A DNA stretch of 64,000 bases from the NCBI GenBank assembly GCA_019321725.1, contig CM033109.1:10633993-10697992 (forward strand). The letters run 5' to 3'. The position numbers and the translations under genes were made by a program. The number at the start of each line of letters is the position of its first letter. The first letter of the stretch is position 1. The stretch comes from Paulownia fortunei (lineage: Eukaryota; Streptophyta; Magnoliopsida; Lamiales; Paulowniaceae). The notes below the pieces were generated by a model. That model was given only the letters and a program-made list of their open reading frames with translations, was not told the origin of the DNA and ran no database searches. Shown one piece after another: positions 37,201 to 49,980 of the stretch.

Positions 37201-39440
37201 AAATAATTATACGGTATAAAAATATAATTTAATATTTATTCATATAGGCCATTTGCATATATATAAATTACACATATTGAATATTATTATGAATAAAATA
37301 ATTAAAACCTACATATACAGTAAGATAAATTTAAAATAGTCATTTCTCTCAACTAATAGAATAAATTAATACTTAAAAGAAAAAACTATAGTAATTTATT
37401 AAAATTATTTCGTACTGTCTAATGTATAAATAAATTGTACCTATGATAAAATAATTAATTAAATAAAATAAAATAAATTCGCTCATAATAAATATAATTT
37501 TAAAAAAGTTAATAATTTACTCGCACTGAGAATAATTACCACTAATTCATTACCTAAATTAGTATTAATAGGAATAAAATTACTAGCACTCAATATAATT
37601 ATAAATAAAATTATATTTTTATTTTTTAATATTTATTTCAATACACCATTCAAATAAATAAGATCTTCATATTATGTATAATTATAAATATTACTGTAAA
37701 ATAATTTATATAATACAATAGTTTAATCTAATATATGTGCACCAATCCCGGTGTCAATACAATAATTATAAATAAAACTACAATTCTATTATTTAATATT
37801 TTCTCACGTACACCATTTAGATAAATAAATTTTATATATTGTAGATAACTATAAAAAATACTATGAGCTAAAATAAAATTATTTTTTCATAAAAAGTTTA
37901 ACATAATTTATATAATACAACAATTTAATCTAACATAACTGCACCATTCAAATAATTAAACTCATACTAAAAATATAAAATAATTATACGGTTTAAAAAT
38001 ATAATTTAATATTTATTCATATAGGCCATTTGCATATATATAAATTACACATATTGAATATTATTATGAATAAAATAATTAAAACCTACATATACAGTAA
38101 GATAAATTTAAAATAGTCATTTTCTCAACATAATAGAATAAATTAATACTTAAAAGAAAAAAGTATAGTAATTTATTAAAATTATTTCGTACTGTCTAAT
38201 GTATAAATAAATTGTACCTATGATAAAATAATTAATTAAATTAAAAAAATAAATTCGCTCATAATAAATATAATTTTAAAAAAGTTAATAATTACTCGCA
38301 CTGAAAATAATTACCACTAATTCATTACCTAAAATAGTATTAATAGGAATAAAATTACTAGCACTCAATATAATTATAAATAAAATTATATTTTTATTTT
38401 TTAATATTTATTTCAATACACCATTCAAATAAATAAGATCTTCATATTATGTATAATTATAAATATTACTGTCAAATAATTTATATAATACAATAGTTTA
38501 ATCTAATATATGTGCACCAATCCCCGGTGTCAATACAATAATTATAAATAAAATTACAATTCTATTATCTAATATTTACTCATGTACACCATTTAAATAA
38601 AATAAATTTTATATATTGTAGATAACTATAAAAAATACTATGAGCTAAAATAAAATTATTTTTTCATAAAAAGTTTAACATAATTTATATAATACAACAA
38701 TTTAATCTAACATAACTGCACCATTCAAATAATTAAACTCATACTAAAAATATAAAATAATTATACGGTATAAAAATATAATTTAATATTTATTCATATA
38801 GGCCATTTGCATATATATAAATTACACATATTGAATATTATTATGAATAAAATAATTAAAACCTACATATACAGTTAGATAAATTTAAAATAGTCATTTC
38901 TCTCAACATAATAGAATAAATTAATACTAAAAAGAAAAAAGTATAGTAATTTATTAAAATTATTTCGTATTGTCTAATGTCGAAATAAATTGTACCTATA
39001 ATAAAGTGATTAATTAAATTAAAAAAATAAATTCGCTCATAATAAATATAATTTTAAAAAAGTTAATAATTACTCGCACTGAAAATAATCATCACTAATT
39101 CATTACCTAAAATAGTATTAACAGCAATAAAATTACTAGCACTCAATATAATTATAAATAAAATTATATTTTCATTTTTTAATATTTATTCAAATACAAC
39201 ATTCAAATTAATAAGATCTTCATATTATGTATAATTATAAATATTACTGTCAAATAATTTATATAACATAATAGTTTAATCTAATATATGTGCACCAATC
39301 CCCGCCGTCAATACAATAATTATAAATAAAATTACAATTCTATTATCTAATATTTTCTCATGTACACCATTCAAATAAATAAATTTTACATATAATAGAT
39401 AGCTATAAAAAATACTATGTGTTGAAATAAAATTATGTTT
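25240..39440. repeat. A+T-rich satellite array, ~770-bp monomers with higher-order period
   Basis: A landmark, GGCCATTTGCATATATATAA or its variants, recurs at about 26789, 28323, 29740, 30596, 31416, 32190, 32953, 34112, 34936, 35706, 36481, 37247, 38024 and 38801. Right-hand spacings are 763-777 bp (four intervals of 820-855, and one of 1159). Left-hand spacings are ~1530 and ~1420. There a second, diverged monomer type (landmark CTAAATAAATTACAACTACT near 26149, 27683 and 28893) alternates with the first. By eye the DNA is over 80% A+T. The array contains no gene; short open frames inside it are repeat products. The right end is cut off by the N gap, so true length is unknown. Confidence 0.93.
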
Positions 39441-39540
39441 NNNNNNNNNNNNNNNNNNNNNNNNNNNNNNNNNNNNNNNNNNNNNNNNNNNNNNNNNNNN
39501 NNNNNNNNNNNNNNNNNNNNNNNNNNNNNNNNNNNNNNNN
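39441..39540. other. Assembly gap, 100 N
   Basis: Exactly 100 N, the usual placeholder for a gap of unknown size. It separates the satellite from the gypsy RT fragment, so the two sides need not be adjacent in the genome. Confidence 0.98.
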
Positions 39541-40085
39541 CTTATTCAAGCCAAAACTCACACTTCTTGAATTTAGCATACAACTGTTTTTCCTTAAGAA
39601 CTTGCAACACAATCTTCAAATGTTCTTCGTGCTATTCTTTATCCCGTGAATAAATTAGAATATCATCAATAAACATAATCACAAATTTATCAAGATATTG
39701 CTTGAACACCCTATTTATTAGATCCATAAAAGCTGCAGGGGCATTGGTTAAACCAAAAGGCATCACTAGAAATTCATAATGTCCATATTTTGTTTGGAAT
39801 GCAGCCTTTGGTATATCTTCTTTCTTGATCTTCAATTGATGATACCTAGAGCGCAAATCAATCTTAGAAAATACAGATGCTCCCTGTAATTGATCAAACA
39901 AATCGTCTATTCTTGGGAGTGGATACTTATTCTTGACTGTTATTTTATTCAACTCTTTATAATCAATGCACAACCGCAATGTACCATTTTTTTTCATGAA
40001 CAACACAGGTGCTCCCTAAGGAGAAAAACTAGGGCGAATAAAACCCTTATCAAGTAATTCTTGCAATTAAACTTTTAACTCTTTC
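39541..40085 (-). pseudogene. gypsy reverse transcriptase fragment
   Basis: Reads ELKELKV, stop, [16 protein letters not shown], stop, GAPVLF, then [60 protein letters not shown] and the catalytic FIDDILIYS, which is the F-x-DD form of the RT active site. 40006-39632 is open for 124 codons. It enters the 100-N gap shortly after the catalytic block. Confidence 0.92.
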
Positions 40086-40926
40086 AATTCTGTTGGTGCC
40101 TTCAGTATGATGCTTACGTTTTTCATTCCCTTGGTTTGATTTTTGCCCTCCTTTCTTCCACTGATTCAGATTTCTGGGAGTGAATACTTGCTTTTTTTGT
40201 TGATGAACTTTCTCAATCTCTTTCTCACCTAAGTCAGCCATCAAAGCCTTGTCCATCAGTTTTCTAAACTCTGTTACTAAAGACATTTTCACATCTCTTC
40301 TAATTTTAGGATTAAGGCCCCTCAAGAAATGATACGTCTTCTCATTGTTGTCTTTTGGGATGTGTGGCACATACTTGTAACCCTATTCAAATTTTCTCAC
40401 ATAATCACATACAGACATCCCTCATTGTTTTAACTATAAGAATTCTTTTACCTTGAGCGACCTAACATCTCTTATGAAATACTTATCATAAAAGATTATT
40501 TTAAACCTCTCCCAAGTTAGCTTTTCTATATTCACTGCAAGCTTAGCTCATTCCCACCAAGTTCTAGCATCCTTCTTCAACAAGAAAATTGCACAGCTCT
40601 ACCTTCTCAACATCATTAATTCGCATGTAGTCAAAGATAGTGTTCAAAAATTTCACCAATTTCTCTGCAACCATGGGATCAGACCCACCATTAAAATCAA
40701 TTGGTTCCATCTTTCTAAACTTCTCATATACAGCCTATGAAGGATCCTATCGAGCTTGTGGTGGAGGAAGTTGTTGATTCTATTCTTGAGTTCTTTGTTG
40801 CATATCTAACAATTGTTGTATCTGTTCACCATGCATTCTAGTTTGTTGTTGAATGAGATTAGTCAAATTGTCCACCACACTATGATTACCCTCATGATAA
40901 TCCATTGTCTTTCTTTTTGGTGCCAT
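40050..40926 (-). pseudogene. gypsy gag remnant
   Basis: Begins [20 protein letters not shown] on the minus strand and has a glutamine-rich segment ([15 protein letters not shown]), then [20 protein letters not shown] and, after several stops, [20 protein letters not shown], a typical retrotransposon gag helix block. The zinc knuckle and the protease are missing: gag runs directly into the pre-RT ELKELK segment in another frame, showing an internal deletion. Confidence 0.85.
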
Positions 40927-41101
40927 GACCTAATATGCATTACCCAATCTCATTCCATTAATTAGCCAATAATAAATGCATAATCATGACAATAACATGG
41001 AATGAAATATAATCAAATAAACATAAAGCCAACTAAACAAGTAGTTGACCGAGTTTCCCACCCAGGATATATATGCCTTCTTCTGTCTATAGGAAGGACT
41101 A

Positions 41102-41120
41102 AACCTCCGCTCTGATACCA
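41102..41120 (-). other. Primer-binding site of the gypsy element
   Basis: The minus strand reads TGGTATCAGAGCGGAGGTT, five bases inside the LTR: the standard initiator tRNA-Met PBS. Confidence 0.9.
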
Positions 41121-41125
41121 CAAAC

Positions 41126-43399
41126 TGTAACACCCCTTAACCTAACTACAGAGCCTAAACAAGCCGATACAGTTAAGTCAAGAAATGTTAATTTTTTTTA
41201 TCAATATTAGAGTTATGATTTTAATAAAAATTCCCATTTTTAGCTATAAGAGACAGAGCTTGAATCATTTTAAACACATCATATACATATATCAAAACTG
41301 AGTACATCTGTTTGCAAAACCATAATAGAGCGGCTTATTTAAAAACAAAACAGAGTTTTCAAAATATGATACAAAACAGCTCGAAGCATGTCATATGAAC
41401 AAATCTCTGTCCGGCCACTTTAGAGACTCAGTCAACCTTTAAACCTGTACATTTCCACCTGCATCACATGAATCTAATGAGCTAAAAGCTCAATAAGGTG
41501 AAACTGATGCAATAACAAATAACGTACATACAAATTACATAAATGATTAAATACAATATTCAATTTAATAACTTTCTGTCATAAATCATTCTTTAGGGCC
41601 CTTGAAGTGTGCTACTTAACTAATAGTGATAAACCATATTTTCAAAACTTGTTTATAATGATTGGCCAATAAGAGATCTAATACGGGGTTTTCATACTTG
41701 GTCTTTCAACCCCAGGTATTAGCTGTATTCTATCTCATTCATTGTGCCTTTTCTATACCGGTTTTCAACCTCAAATATTTCCCACCATTTGTTGGGTCCG
41801 CGGGTCCCTCCCGCATCCCTTGTCTACCTAACCATCAATCAACTACCATACTTCTTTTTCAAAAACCTCATTATATTCTTAATAGTGTCATGTTCATGAA
41901 CCATAAATGTATAAAATATTACTTCATTTGACAAGTAATAATAATCACATTAAAACATGAACAACATTATATGATTCTTGTGATACAGCAAATGAAAGTT
42001 TCAACTTACCTCAAGTCCACTTTGTGCTAAGTAAAAAGGTCAATCTCTATGGAAGATAGGATATGTTAAAGGCCTAACACAATCAAATCATGTACCTTTT
42101 AATATCCTTTTTATAAATCATATAGTCTATTATAGTTAAAATCATATACACTTTTCAATCTTTTGTAAACAATTTCATATCAATTACATAACCTTAAAAA
42201 CAATGCATACTCCATATTTTACTACTAATTCAAGACATTAAACATTAGGATAGCCATTAAATAACTAATAATTCAAACATAATTATTAGGGCAGCCCACA
42301 AAATATGAACAAAATTCGAATTAAAATGACGTAAACTTGATTCTAACTTAAATTGATTCTAACCTTCAATTAAACAAACTAATTGCTATTGTTCATAATC
42401 ATTTGTAGGCACCTTCAAACACAATATAAGTATTACAAAATCAATAGAAATAAGTAAATTAAACAATTTCACAAGACTATCAATTTTGCTAAAAACTAGT
42501 TTAACTAGCTTGGTTTTGGCTTCAAGTGTAACTTACTTAAGTTTTCAATCATACAAAAACATACTAAAACATGTAACCATCCAAAATACTACAAATTCAT
42601 CATAAGAAATATTAAAAAAGAATATACCTTGATTAAGTTGGAATTAAACTTCAAAATCAACGGTTTTCAAGCTTAAAAGTGTGGAAACTTGTTCTAGTTT
42701 GTGTTCTTTGGATTCCTATGGATTGAATTCAATTTTTGTGAGTATGAGAATGTAGAAATTTGGGAGAAATTTGGGCTTATCATTTTTGAGGTGCTTTCAC
42801 AAGAAATATGGATGAAAATAATTTCTTTGTCCTTTTAAAGAGAGGTAAGTGGAGGGCTATGATTAGTTGCATCATGCTTGGTGTCTTCTCATGCCAAAAG
42901 CCACATTTATGGGCTAGCGAGATAACAAAAATTGATACTTTGATGTTATAATCAAGTGCAATGCGGTTTAGAATGATTCTATGCAACCTAGTCAACCAAC
43001 CAATCAAATTACACTATTTTGCATACTTTTAGTTTTTAGCCAAATGTAACACATTTCAATCAAATATTTAGGCAAATAATCACTTTAGAATATAACAAAT
43101 ATGGAGCAATACAAATAATTCATCTCATGGCCATTCAACACATCAATCTTCCTTAACCGAGATATCGAGTTTTTCATTACAAAAAGGCACTTAAGGAATT
43201 TGTTAAATCAAGAAACAAAAGTTTGATCTCATATTTTATGCACTAATGCATGTTAAAGCATAACTGAAGCATGTAATAATAATTATTCATGTTCGTGTAA
43301 TCATGTTATTTGTATGCCATAATTCGATAATGCACATTGATTAGATGCAAAATACTTATTATTAGCTATGTAGGAAAGAATTGAGAATTGGGTATTACA
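41126..43399 (-). repeat. gypsy 5' LTR (2.27 kb)
   Basis: On the + strand it starts TGTAACACCCCTTAACC and ends GGGTATTACA, the inverted TGTAAYACCC / GGGTRTTACA ends common to long plant gypsy LTRs. No partner LTR is present in the window. Confidence 0.85.
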
Positions 43400-43658
43400 C
43401 ACAAGCTTTCACTCAGTTTATTAACTAATTCCCATTATACGGTAAAAAATTAATTAGTAATTAAATGAATAATAAACTATTAAATTAGTCTGAAAAAAAG
43501 TACTACATGTAAATTATTGCATAACACATTTAAAAATATTGTATGTATTAAATTATAAGAAGTTTTTTTTTGAAATTGTAGTATAGGGTTTTGTATTAAA
43601 TTGGGATTGAGAGCCTTGAAAATTTAAGATCTCTTAATATGAATATATTTTATGGTTG

Positions 43659-44577
43659 GAACAAAATACATAAACCTCTCTAAAATTCACCTATGATAAC
43701 AAATACCATATTGAACTTACAAATCTAATATTTACCTCCCTAAAATTAAATGTTTGGATAAAATCGCCCTCAATGCAATGAATTTATATAGTTTTAATTA
43801 TCTTTTAAATATTTTGCATCCCAAATTTAATTTTAAATTCTTTTTTAATTATAATCAATATTTTAAATCATATTTTTTTGAAAAAAAGTACTTAGCAACT
43901 TAAGCAATTCAAAATTTAAAAATTAAAGTAATACAAGAGTATAATATATACACAAAAAAATTAAACATGAAAAAATTATTTTGATTAATTGAATTTAAAA
44001 TAAAGTATTAATTTTTTAATCTAAACGAAGTAAAAGATGAATAAATATATTTTTGCAAACTTAATTTAGATATATATATATATATTAATTGGATAACAAT
44101 AATGTATGCATTTTTATTCAAAAGTGTCCAAAGTTTATTGGAATATACCTTTGTTCAATTTAAAACATATATATATGTATATCTAAATATCAATGGAGAT
44201 ATACTTATTTATTGTTATCCAAAAGAGTTCAAAATTTATTTAAATTAAATAGTTAATACTTTATTTTGAATTCAACTAATAAAAAATAGTCTTTCATGTT
44301 TAATATTTTTTGTGTGTTTAATATACTCATTGATTTTTTTTTTAAATTTGAATTACTTAAGTTAATAATTACATTTTAAAAAATATAATTTAAAAAAACT
44401 TATAAGTAAAAAAAAATTGAAATTCAATTTGGGATACAAAATATACTAAAAATTATATAAATTAATTGCATTAAGAACAATTTTGTCTAAACACTAAATT
44501 TAGGGATAGATGTTACATTTATAAATGCAAGGGGTGTCTACAAGTATAGGTCAAGTCCAGGATTTATGTTTTTGCCC
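43659..44577. repeat. Large foldback element, ~350-400-bp arms
   Basis: The left arm from AACAAAATACATAAACCTCT matches the reverse complement of the right arm ending GGATTTATGTTTTTGCCC. Inner words such as CATGAAAAAATTATTTTGAT and TTTAGATATATATATATA have inverse partners near 44280-44310 and 44170. Similar to MULE-derived or Foldback plant elements. No coding. Confidence 0.65.
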
Positions 44578-45880
44578 TTACGATTATTCCTAAAAGAAAT
44601 AAAATCATCCACCAGAAATAGCTTAAAATTTTACAATCATAGAAACTGGCTAGTAAAATGAAACTCAAACATTTGAAAGTATAAATATAAACATATAATT
44701 GGTGCACTTATAGTTTGTTTGAACACGGTTTGCGTGAATTTTCAAATCATAGTTTATTTAATAAATTTATAAAAAGTTTTGTATGATGTGGTTTGGATGG
44801 TTTTTAAATTTTTGGATCAACCCTAAATGAAATAAATGCTCGTGATGGCAATGAGATTTTGCCTATGTGATAAAATTGAGGCTCTAAGATTCTACAATTA
44901 AAAGGTTTTAGGTTTGAGTGTCACCTATATGCAAATATTTGTCTATTTTGACAGTGATTTCATCCTTGACATATATACTTTGATTTAAAGTTATTGATTA
45001 GATGTATTTATTTGTTTACTTTATCATTACATATAAATTTTAAACTCACAAAGGAAAAATTATTATGTCATTCACATATCAACATATCAACATATCAAGT
45101 ACTAATTGAAAAAACTACTATATAAATAGACTAACACCCATATTTATGTTTAATATTTTTTGTGTATTTATTATACTCACTTATATTTTAGTTTTTTAAA
45201 ATTTTAATTATTAAAGTTACTTATTACTTTTTAAAAAATATAATTCAAATTCTTTATAATTAAAAAAGAATTTGAAATTAATTTGGGATACAAAATATTC
45301 AAAATATACTACAAACAATATAAATTGATTGTATTAATGATAATTTTATGTAAAAATTTAATTTATGAGGGTAAATATTATATTTGTAAGTTCAGAGGGT
45401 GTTTACAATATAGGTGAAGTTCAAGAAGATTATATATTTTGCCTTGTGATCATTGCTTAAAACAATAAAAACCATCCACCAGAAACAACTTAAAATTTTA
45501 CATTCATAGAAAATAGTTAATAAAATGTAACTCAAACAATTGATATTAGAAAATATAAATATAAATATATAATTGGTGTACTTTAGTTTGTTTGAACCCA
45601 CAACAACACATGGTGTGGTATTATGAAAATTTTCAAACCACAATTTATGTAGTAATTTTACAAAAATAGTTTGGTATGATGTGGTTTGGATGCAGCTCTA
45701 AATGAAATAAATGCTCATGATAGCAATGAGATTTTACATAAGTGGTAAGATAGAGGTTTTAAAACTTTACAGTTGAAACGTTTTAGATTTGAGTGTCACT
45801 TATATGAAAGTATTTGTTTGTTTTGAATGTAGTTTCTTCGATTTGAAGTTATTGGTCAGATGTATCTATTTATTTACTTT
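44290..45880. repeat. Direct duplication of ~720-bp noncoding block
   Basis: 44290-45010 and 45140-45870 share, in the same order, TTTGTGTRTTTA, CAATTTGGGATACAAAATAT (with variation), AAAACCATCCACCAGAAA, AACTTAAAATTTTACA, TATGATGTGGTTTGGATG and GATTTTGCCTA-like words. The second copy includes half of the foldback element and its right flank, so the duplication came after that insertion. Confidence 0.75.
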
Positions 45881-47210
45881 GAGGAGAACAATTGAATATA
45901 CATCGAGCATTACGAATTTGAAAATAAGTTGCGCAAAAATGAAGTACAGTACTATTTAATAAGGTGTGAACAAAAAATGCATTTATTGCACATCTTTTTC
46001 TTTTATCAGAAAGATTAAAAATAAGGATACAAAATTTGAAAATTAGCTACTTACACGTGAATGTACATGTAGTTGTGACTGTAACTCACATCTTCCTCTG
46101 GTTTTATGTCCATTAACAGCTTAAATGCCCTCTATAGGTCAATAATATGCTTCCCATTAATTTTTTTTATAAACTAGCAAACATGGTCTTTTAATGTCAG
46201 ATTTTCAAGACTATAATGCTTATCATCCCCAAAGTGATTCCATAAATGAAGAATTGCACGTTGTACTAATTCACCTGAATGCGCCTTAAGAGTCAATATA
46301 ATGTTATTAAATACTCCTACTCAATCCATCCATGATGAATTGAATTTTATCTTTTAGATTTTTAGAAACTATTCTTAAGGAACGACACTTTTTGTTGCAA
46401 GTCCATCGAGTACATTTGTGACAAACTTACATTTTTTTCGCCCTTCGTTTTTTTAATATGTGTTTTTATCAAAACCAAATATGTATATAGTAACTAAGTT
46501 TAAAAACTCATATCAAAACTCACCTGTTACTCTTACATTTGCTTCAATTGTCCATCGTATGTTATCTGAGATGCCCTTATATATAAGCATCCTTAATCTT
46601 TCAATCCTGATTTTATAAATTTTTAAAATTATATTTTTAGGAAGAAAAAAAAATCACTTCTTGAGAGTTAGAAAAATGTCATCCATTTTTAAAAAAATGA
46701 GAAAAGAGAATGATAAAAAGAGAGAAACTTTGTACAGAGATCTTAATTGTTTGGGAAACTGTTGCATCTGACTTCAATAGCCACAAAGTACCATTATCCA
46801 CCACTTAACAGGGAAGGATCCTAGTTTTTTATAATTTTCATAACTTTTGTAGAAAGTGCAAGTATCTTTGAAAAGAGTAGGTCAATAAAATCCACACTGC
46901 AAGATATTTGTAGTGGGCTTCTTTGTCAAAAAGTGAATACCATATGTTTTTGCATGAAAAAAATAAAAACAATACTACATGTCAGAATATATTTTCGATT
47001 AGGACAAAATAAAATAGAAAAAAATAAAAAAAATTAAATAGATAAAAAGAAAAGAGAATAAGAGTTAGAAAAAATAAATATGTAATTATCGGCTCTCATA
47101 GTCTTCTTTTTCATTCGTTGGGTTGCCTCCTAACAAGCGTTTGATTTAATGTCATCAGCCCAACATTGCCTCCTTCATCACTCATCAACATATGCTGCTA
47201 AATCCATCAT

Positions 47211-48095
47211 CTATCCAATCACCGTCTTATAATTTTGAAGGACCCAAATAAGTTTGTCCGCTTGTACTTGAGTGAGGTCTTTAACAATTCTGACTAGTGA
47301 TATTTCTTTCTCACTCAAGTAGACATATTTAAGATGGTACGGGATTAGTTTAAGCTCTACTGTAGGTGTCTGCACCACAGAAGGTGAAAGCCTTATTGAC
47401 AATTCAACATAAGAGACATTATACCTTAATTTTTCTGGCAACGAATCCAGCCCTGTTACATCATTTTCCACATCTCCCAACATTTACACATCCAACTTCT
47501 TTTTTTTTTTTCAAATCCTCCATAAGGAGATGTTTTTGTAAAGTAACCTCCACTAACATTTGTTGTGATTTGGGATCAATAATGTTAATTGTAGAAATAA
47601 CATTCACATTAGTAGGATGTCTCATGGCTTCAAAAATATTATATATTGTAACCTCGCCAACAAACTTCATAGTAAGAGTGTCATCATGAACATTAATCTT
47701 AGCTCGAGCTGTCTTCATGAATGGTCTTCCCAAAAGAATGTGGGTAGGATTAGGGTATGTGTCATCCTCCATCTCAGGAATATAAAAATTAGTAGGAAAA
47801 ACTAATTCATTCACCTGTACAAGAATATCTTCCACAACCCCAATTAGATATACATTAGATTTATCAACTAATTGTATGATAACACCAGTTTCTTTTAAGG
47901 GTTTTAGATTTAGAGAAACATAAATAGAATATGGCATAACATAATTGATGCTCCCAAATCTAATATGTATTTTTCAAATCTAGTCTTACTAATGGTACAA
48001 GGGATGGTAAAAGTATTCGGAACACTTTGGATGGAGTTTTCTTTGAAAAATTGCCGAACATTCTCCCCCATATTTACTTTTTCATGTCCCCTCAA
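47211..48095 (-). pseudogene. Athila-like aspartic protease and linker to RT
   Basis: The DLGASI active-site motif is in 48095-47910. Then MPYSIYVSLNLKPLKETGVI, ILVQVNELVFPTNFYIPEME and PTHILLGRPFMKTARAKINV (47937-47461) follow the retropepsin fold including the ILLGRPF flap partner. The linker 47483-47211 has PTVELKLIPYHLKYVYL, the conserved lead-in to RT. Broken by frame changes. Confidence 0.85.
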
Positions 48096-48119
48096 CTTCT
48101 ATTTGTTAGTTCATAACTC

Positions 48120-49165
48120 TTTGAGGAACTTAGCATATCGAGACACCTGTTTGATCGCATTAAGAAGAAGGATGTTTACCTCCACTTTTTGAAAAGTCTC
48201 AAGGATCTTCTTTTCTTGCTCATTTTTCTTAGAATTTATTAATCTGCTAGGAAAATGTGGAGGTGTTACATAAGTATGTGAGAGAGGTTTAGGAGTACTT
48301 ACCGACTTTGAATTCTTGTTGGGATTAATAGTCTTGTAAAAAAAATTATTTTGAAGAGTTGTGATCGAATTAACCTCCTTGATTGAATTTTCACCTTAAT
48401 AAGAAACATGACACTGAATGGTAGGATAAGGTTGAGATTGAACAAGAAATTTACCTTTTTCATGAGTACGCAAAGAGGTTATCAAGGTTGAAAATATGCT
48501 TTTGATCTCATTGATGGCTTGTGAAGTTTGGTTATTGATATTTATTTGTGCATGCATAAATTCTTACAAAGTTTCCTCAAGAAATTTTGTATGTAGAGTA
48601 GGATAAGAAAGAAAGTTTGATAGCTTTTGTGAATGTAGCGGTTGGGCACAGTTTTCATCTCGCCAACTAAAATTGGGATGATTTCTCCATTATGGATTGT
48701 AAGTTTTAGAATATGGAGAATGAAAAGGCTTTTTGAATGTGTTCATGACATTTGCTTGTGCTGGAATATTTGGGCATTCATTGGTGGAGTATCCCACAAG
48801 TTTACAAATACTACAAACTTCTTCATCTTACACAGATCTGATTTTCTTTACATTTATAAGTTCCATGGCCTCAACTTTTCTTGTTAAACCAGTAATCCTT
48901 ACATTTAGATCATTTTTTTGACTAAGATAATATTTTTATTTATTACTATTAGTAAGATTATATCTAATAGAACCTTCAAAATTAACAATATGCCATGATT
49001 GAGAGTTTTCTGCCAAATGGTCTAGATATTCTAGGGCTTCATTAGATTATTTATCAAGAAACTCACCATTATACATTATTTCAATAAATTATTTTGTTTC
49101 AGGAGTTAAACCTTCATAAAAGAAACTAATTAAACACCATTTTTCAAAACCATGATCTTTAAGGA
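48120..49165 (-). pseudogene. Athila-like gag remnant (minus copy)
   Basis: This is the inverse of the + strand gag at about 57410-58080: for example the reverse complements of the sequences around CATAGAACTT, GGAATATTTGGGCATTCATT and CATGCATAAATTCTTACAAA match it closely. Several stops; no intact frame. Joined abruptly to LTR sequence at about 49165-49175. Confidence 0.7.
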
Positions 49166-49169
49166 TTTT

Positions 49170-49980
49170 TGTGTCTTGAATGCCATCCAAGAGCCTCTAT
49201 TTATAGTAGAAGAGAGCCCGAATTGACATCTCCAAATTCACTCCGAATGCACTCCAAATTAACTTCAAATGTGCTCTAAATTCATATATCCTTTTCATAT
49301 CCAAATTTTGTCTTAAATGTTTATCCTTGCAATCTACTGATTTTAGAAAAGTGAACAACATTTAAGTTGTAGATGCTTCTGTAACTTTATTTTTCAACTT
49401 GAATCATCTAATTCCAACCATTAGGGAGAAATTTATGCATGATTTAAGAAAATGTGTTTGCATAATGGATCTTTTCCAATGCATACATTTGGAAGAAAAA
49501 ATTTGCTATACTCAAGGCTAAATTGGGCTGATTTTCCAACAACAAAGTTATAGTTCTATCTCTTGGTTTCAAATGAAATAAGATTCAGGTCTATAGGGCT
49601 TTTGAACATGGAGTTATGCTCAAAATTATGAAAACTGCACAAGTTTGGAAACATACTTATTTTCAGCCCAACAATCACTTGCAAAGTTCAAGTGATTTCT
49701 TTCATATATTTTGATCTACACATGATGGACTTAGGCAAAAATGACCATTTTCTTCTAAATATAATGCTTCTTTGATCTAGTGAAATATTATCTCCAAACT
49801 TGCTTACGAAACGTGTTGTCTTCTTCGATTTTATTTTGGCTCTTTTTTATCTCTTTTTATTCATTGATTCCCCAACACAAAATATTAATAAAATTATAAT
49901 ATTAATAAGAATAAAACAAGGAATGTATAAAATATTTGATACAAAAAAATATCAAAATATACAGTTATCAAAACACCATA
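49170..49980 (-). repeat. Partial LTR, inverse copy of 54937-55755
   Basis: Reverse complement shares AGAGCCAAAATAAAAT, CATTTTTGCCTAAGT, AAATCACTTGAA and GGCATTCAAGACACAAAAA-type words in the same order as the + copy. No coding seen. Confidence 0.75.

Larger units (their letters stand above)
39541..43399 (-). mobile_element. Ty3/gypsy retrotransposon remnant (5' LTR, PBS, gag, part of RT)
   Basis: From right to left on the minus strand: an LTR (41126-43399), a PBS (41102-41120), gag from ATG at 40926, and RT running into the N gap. The 3' part (rest of RT, RNase H, integrase, 3' LTR) is absent or in the gap. The clade is probably chromovirus- or Tekay-like from the RT wording; this is inference. 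Confidence 0.85.
45915..49980 (-). mobile_element. Deleted Athila-like Ty3/gypsy element (minus strand)
   Basis: Read from right to left: an LTR fragment (49980-49170, inverse of 54937-55755), then gag and protease (49165-47460), the protease-RT linker (47483-47211), a GGGTTGCCTCCTAACAAGCG motif (47121-47140) typical of the region after the coding part of Athila/Tat elements, an integrase zinc-finger piece (about 46990-46830), and a post-pol segment (46800-45915) that is inverse to 61190-62075. RT, RNase H, most of integrase, part of gag and the LTR-gag leader are deleted. It may be one heavily deleted element or two pieces fused. Confidence 0.75.

Noticed and set aside
25240..39440. Origin, plasmid or organelle interpretation of the A+T-rich region
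   Set aside because: The tandem monomer structure and plant nuclear transposons on both sides point to nuclear satellite DNA.
39435..39653. Plus-strand 72-residue open frame
   Set aside because: It runs through the 100-N gap and is antisense to the gypsy RT.
47366..48192. Several plus-strand frames
   Set aside because: Antisense shadows of the protease and gag remnants, which have clear motifs on the minus strand.
48642..48921. Plus-strand frames of 62-81 residues
   Set aside because: Antisense to the Athila-like gag; the + copy of the same DNA at 57697-57912 gives the same shadow frame on the other strand.
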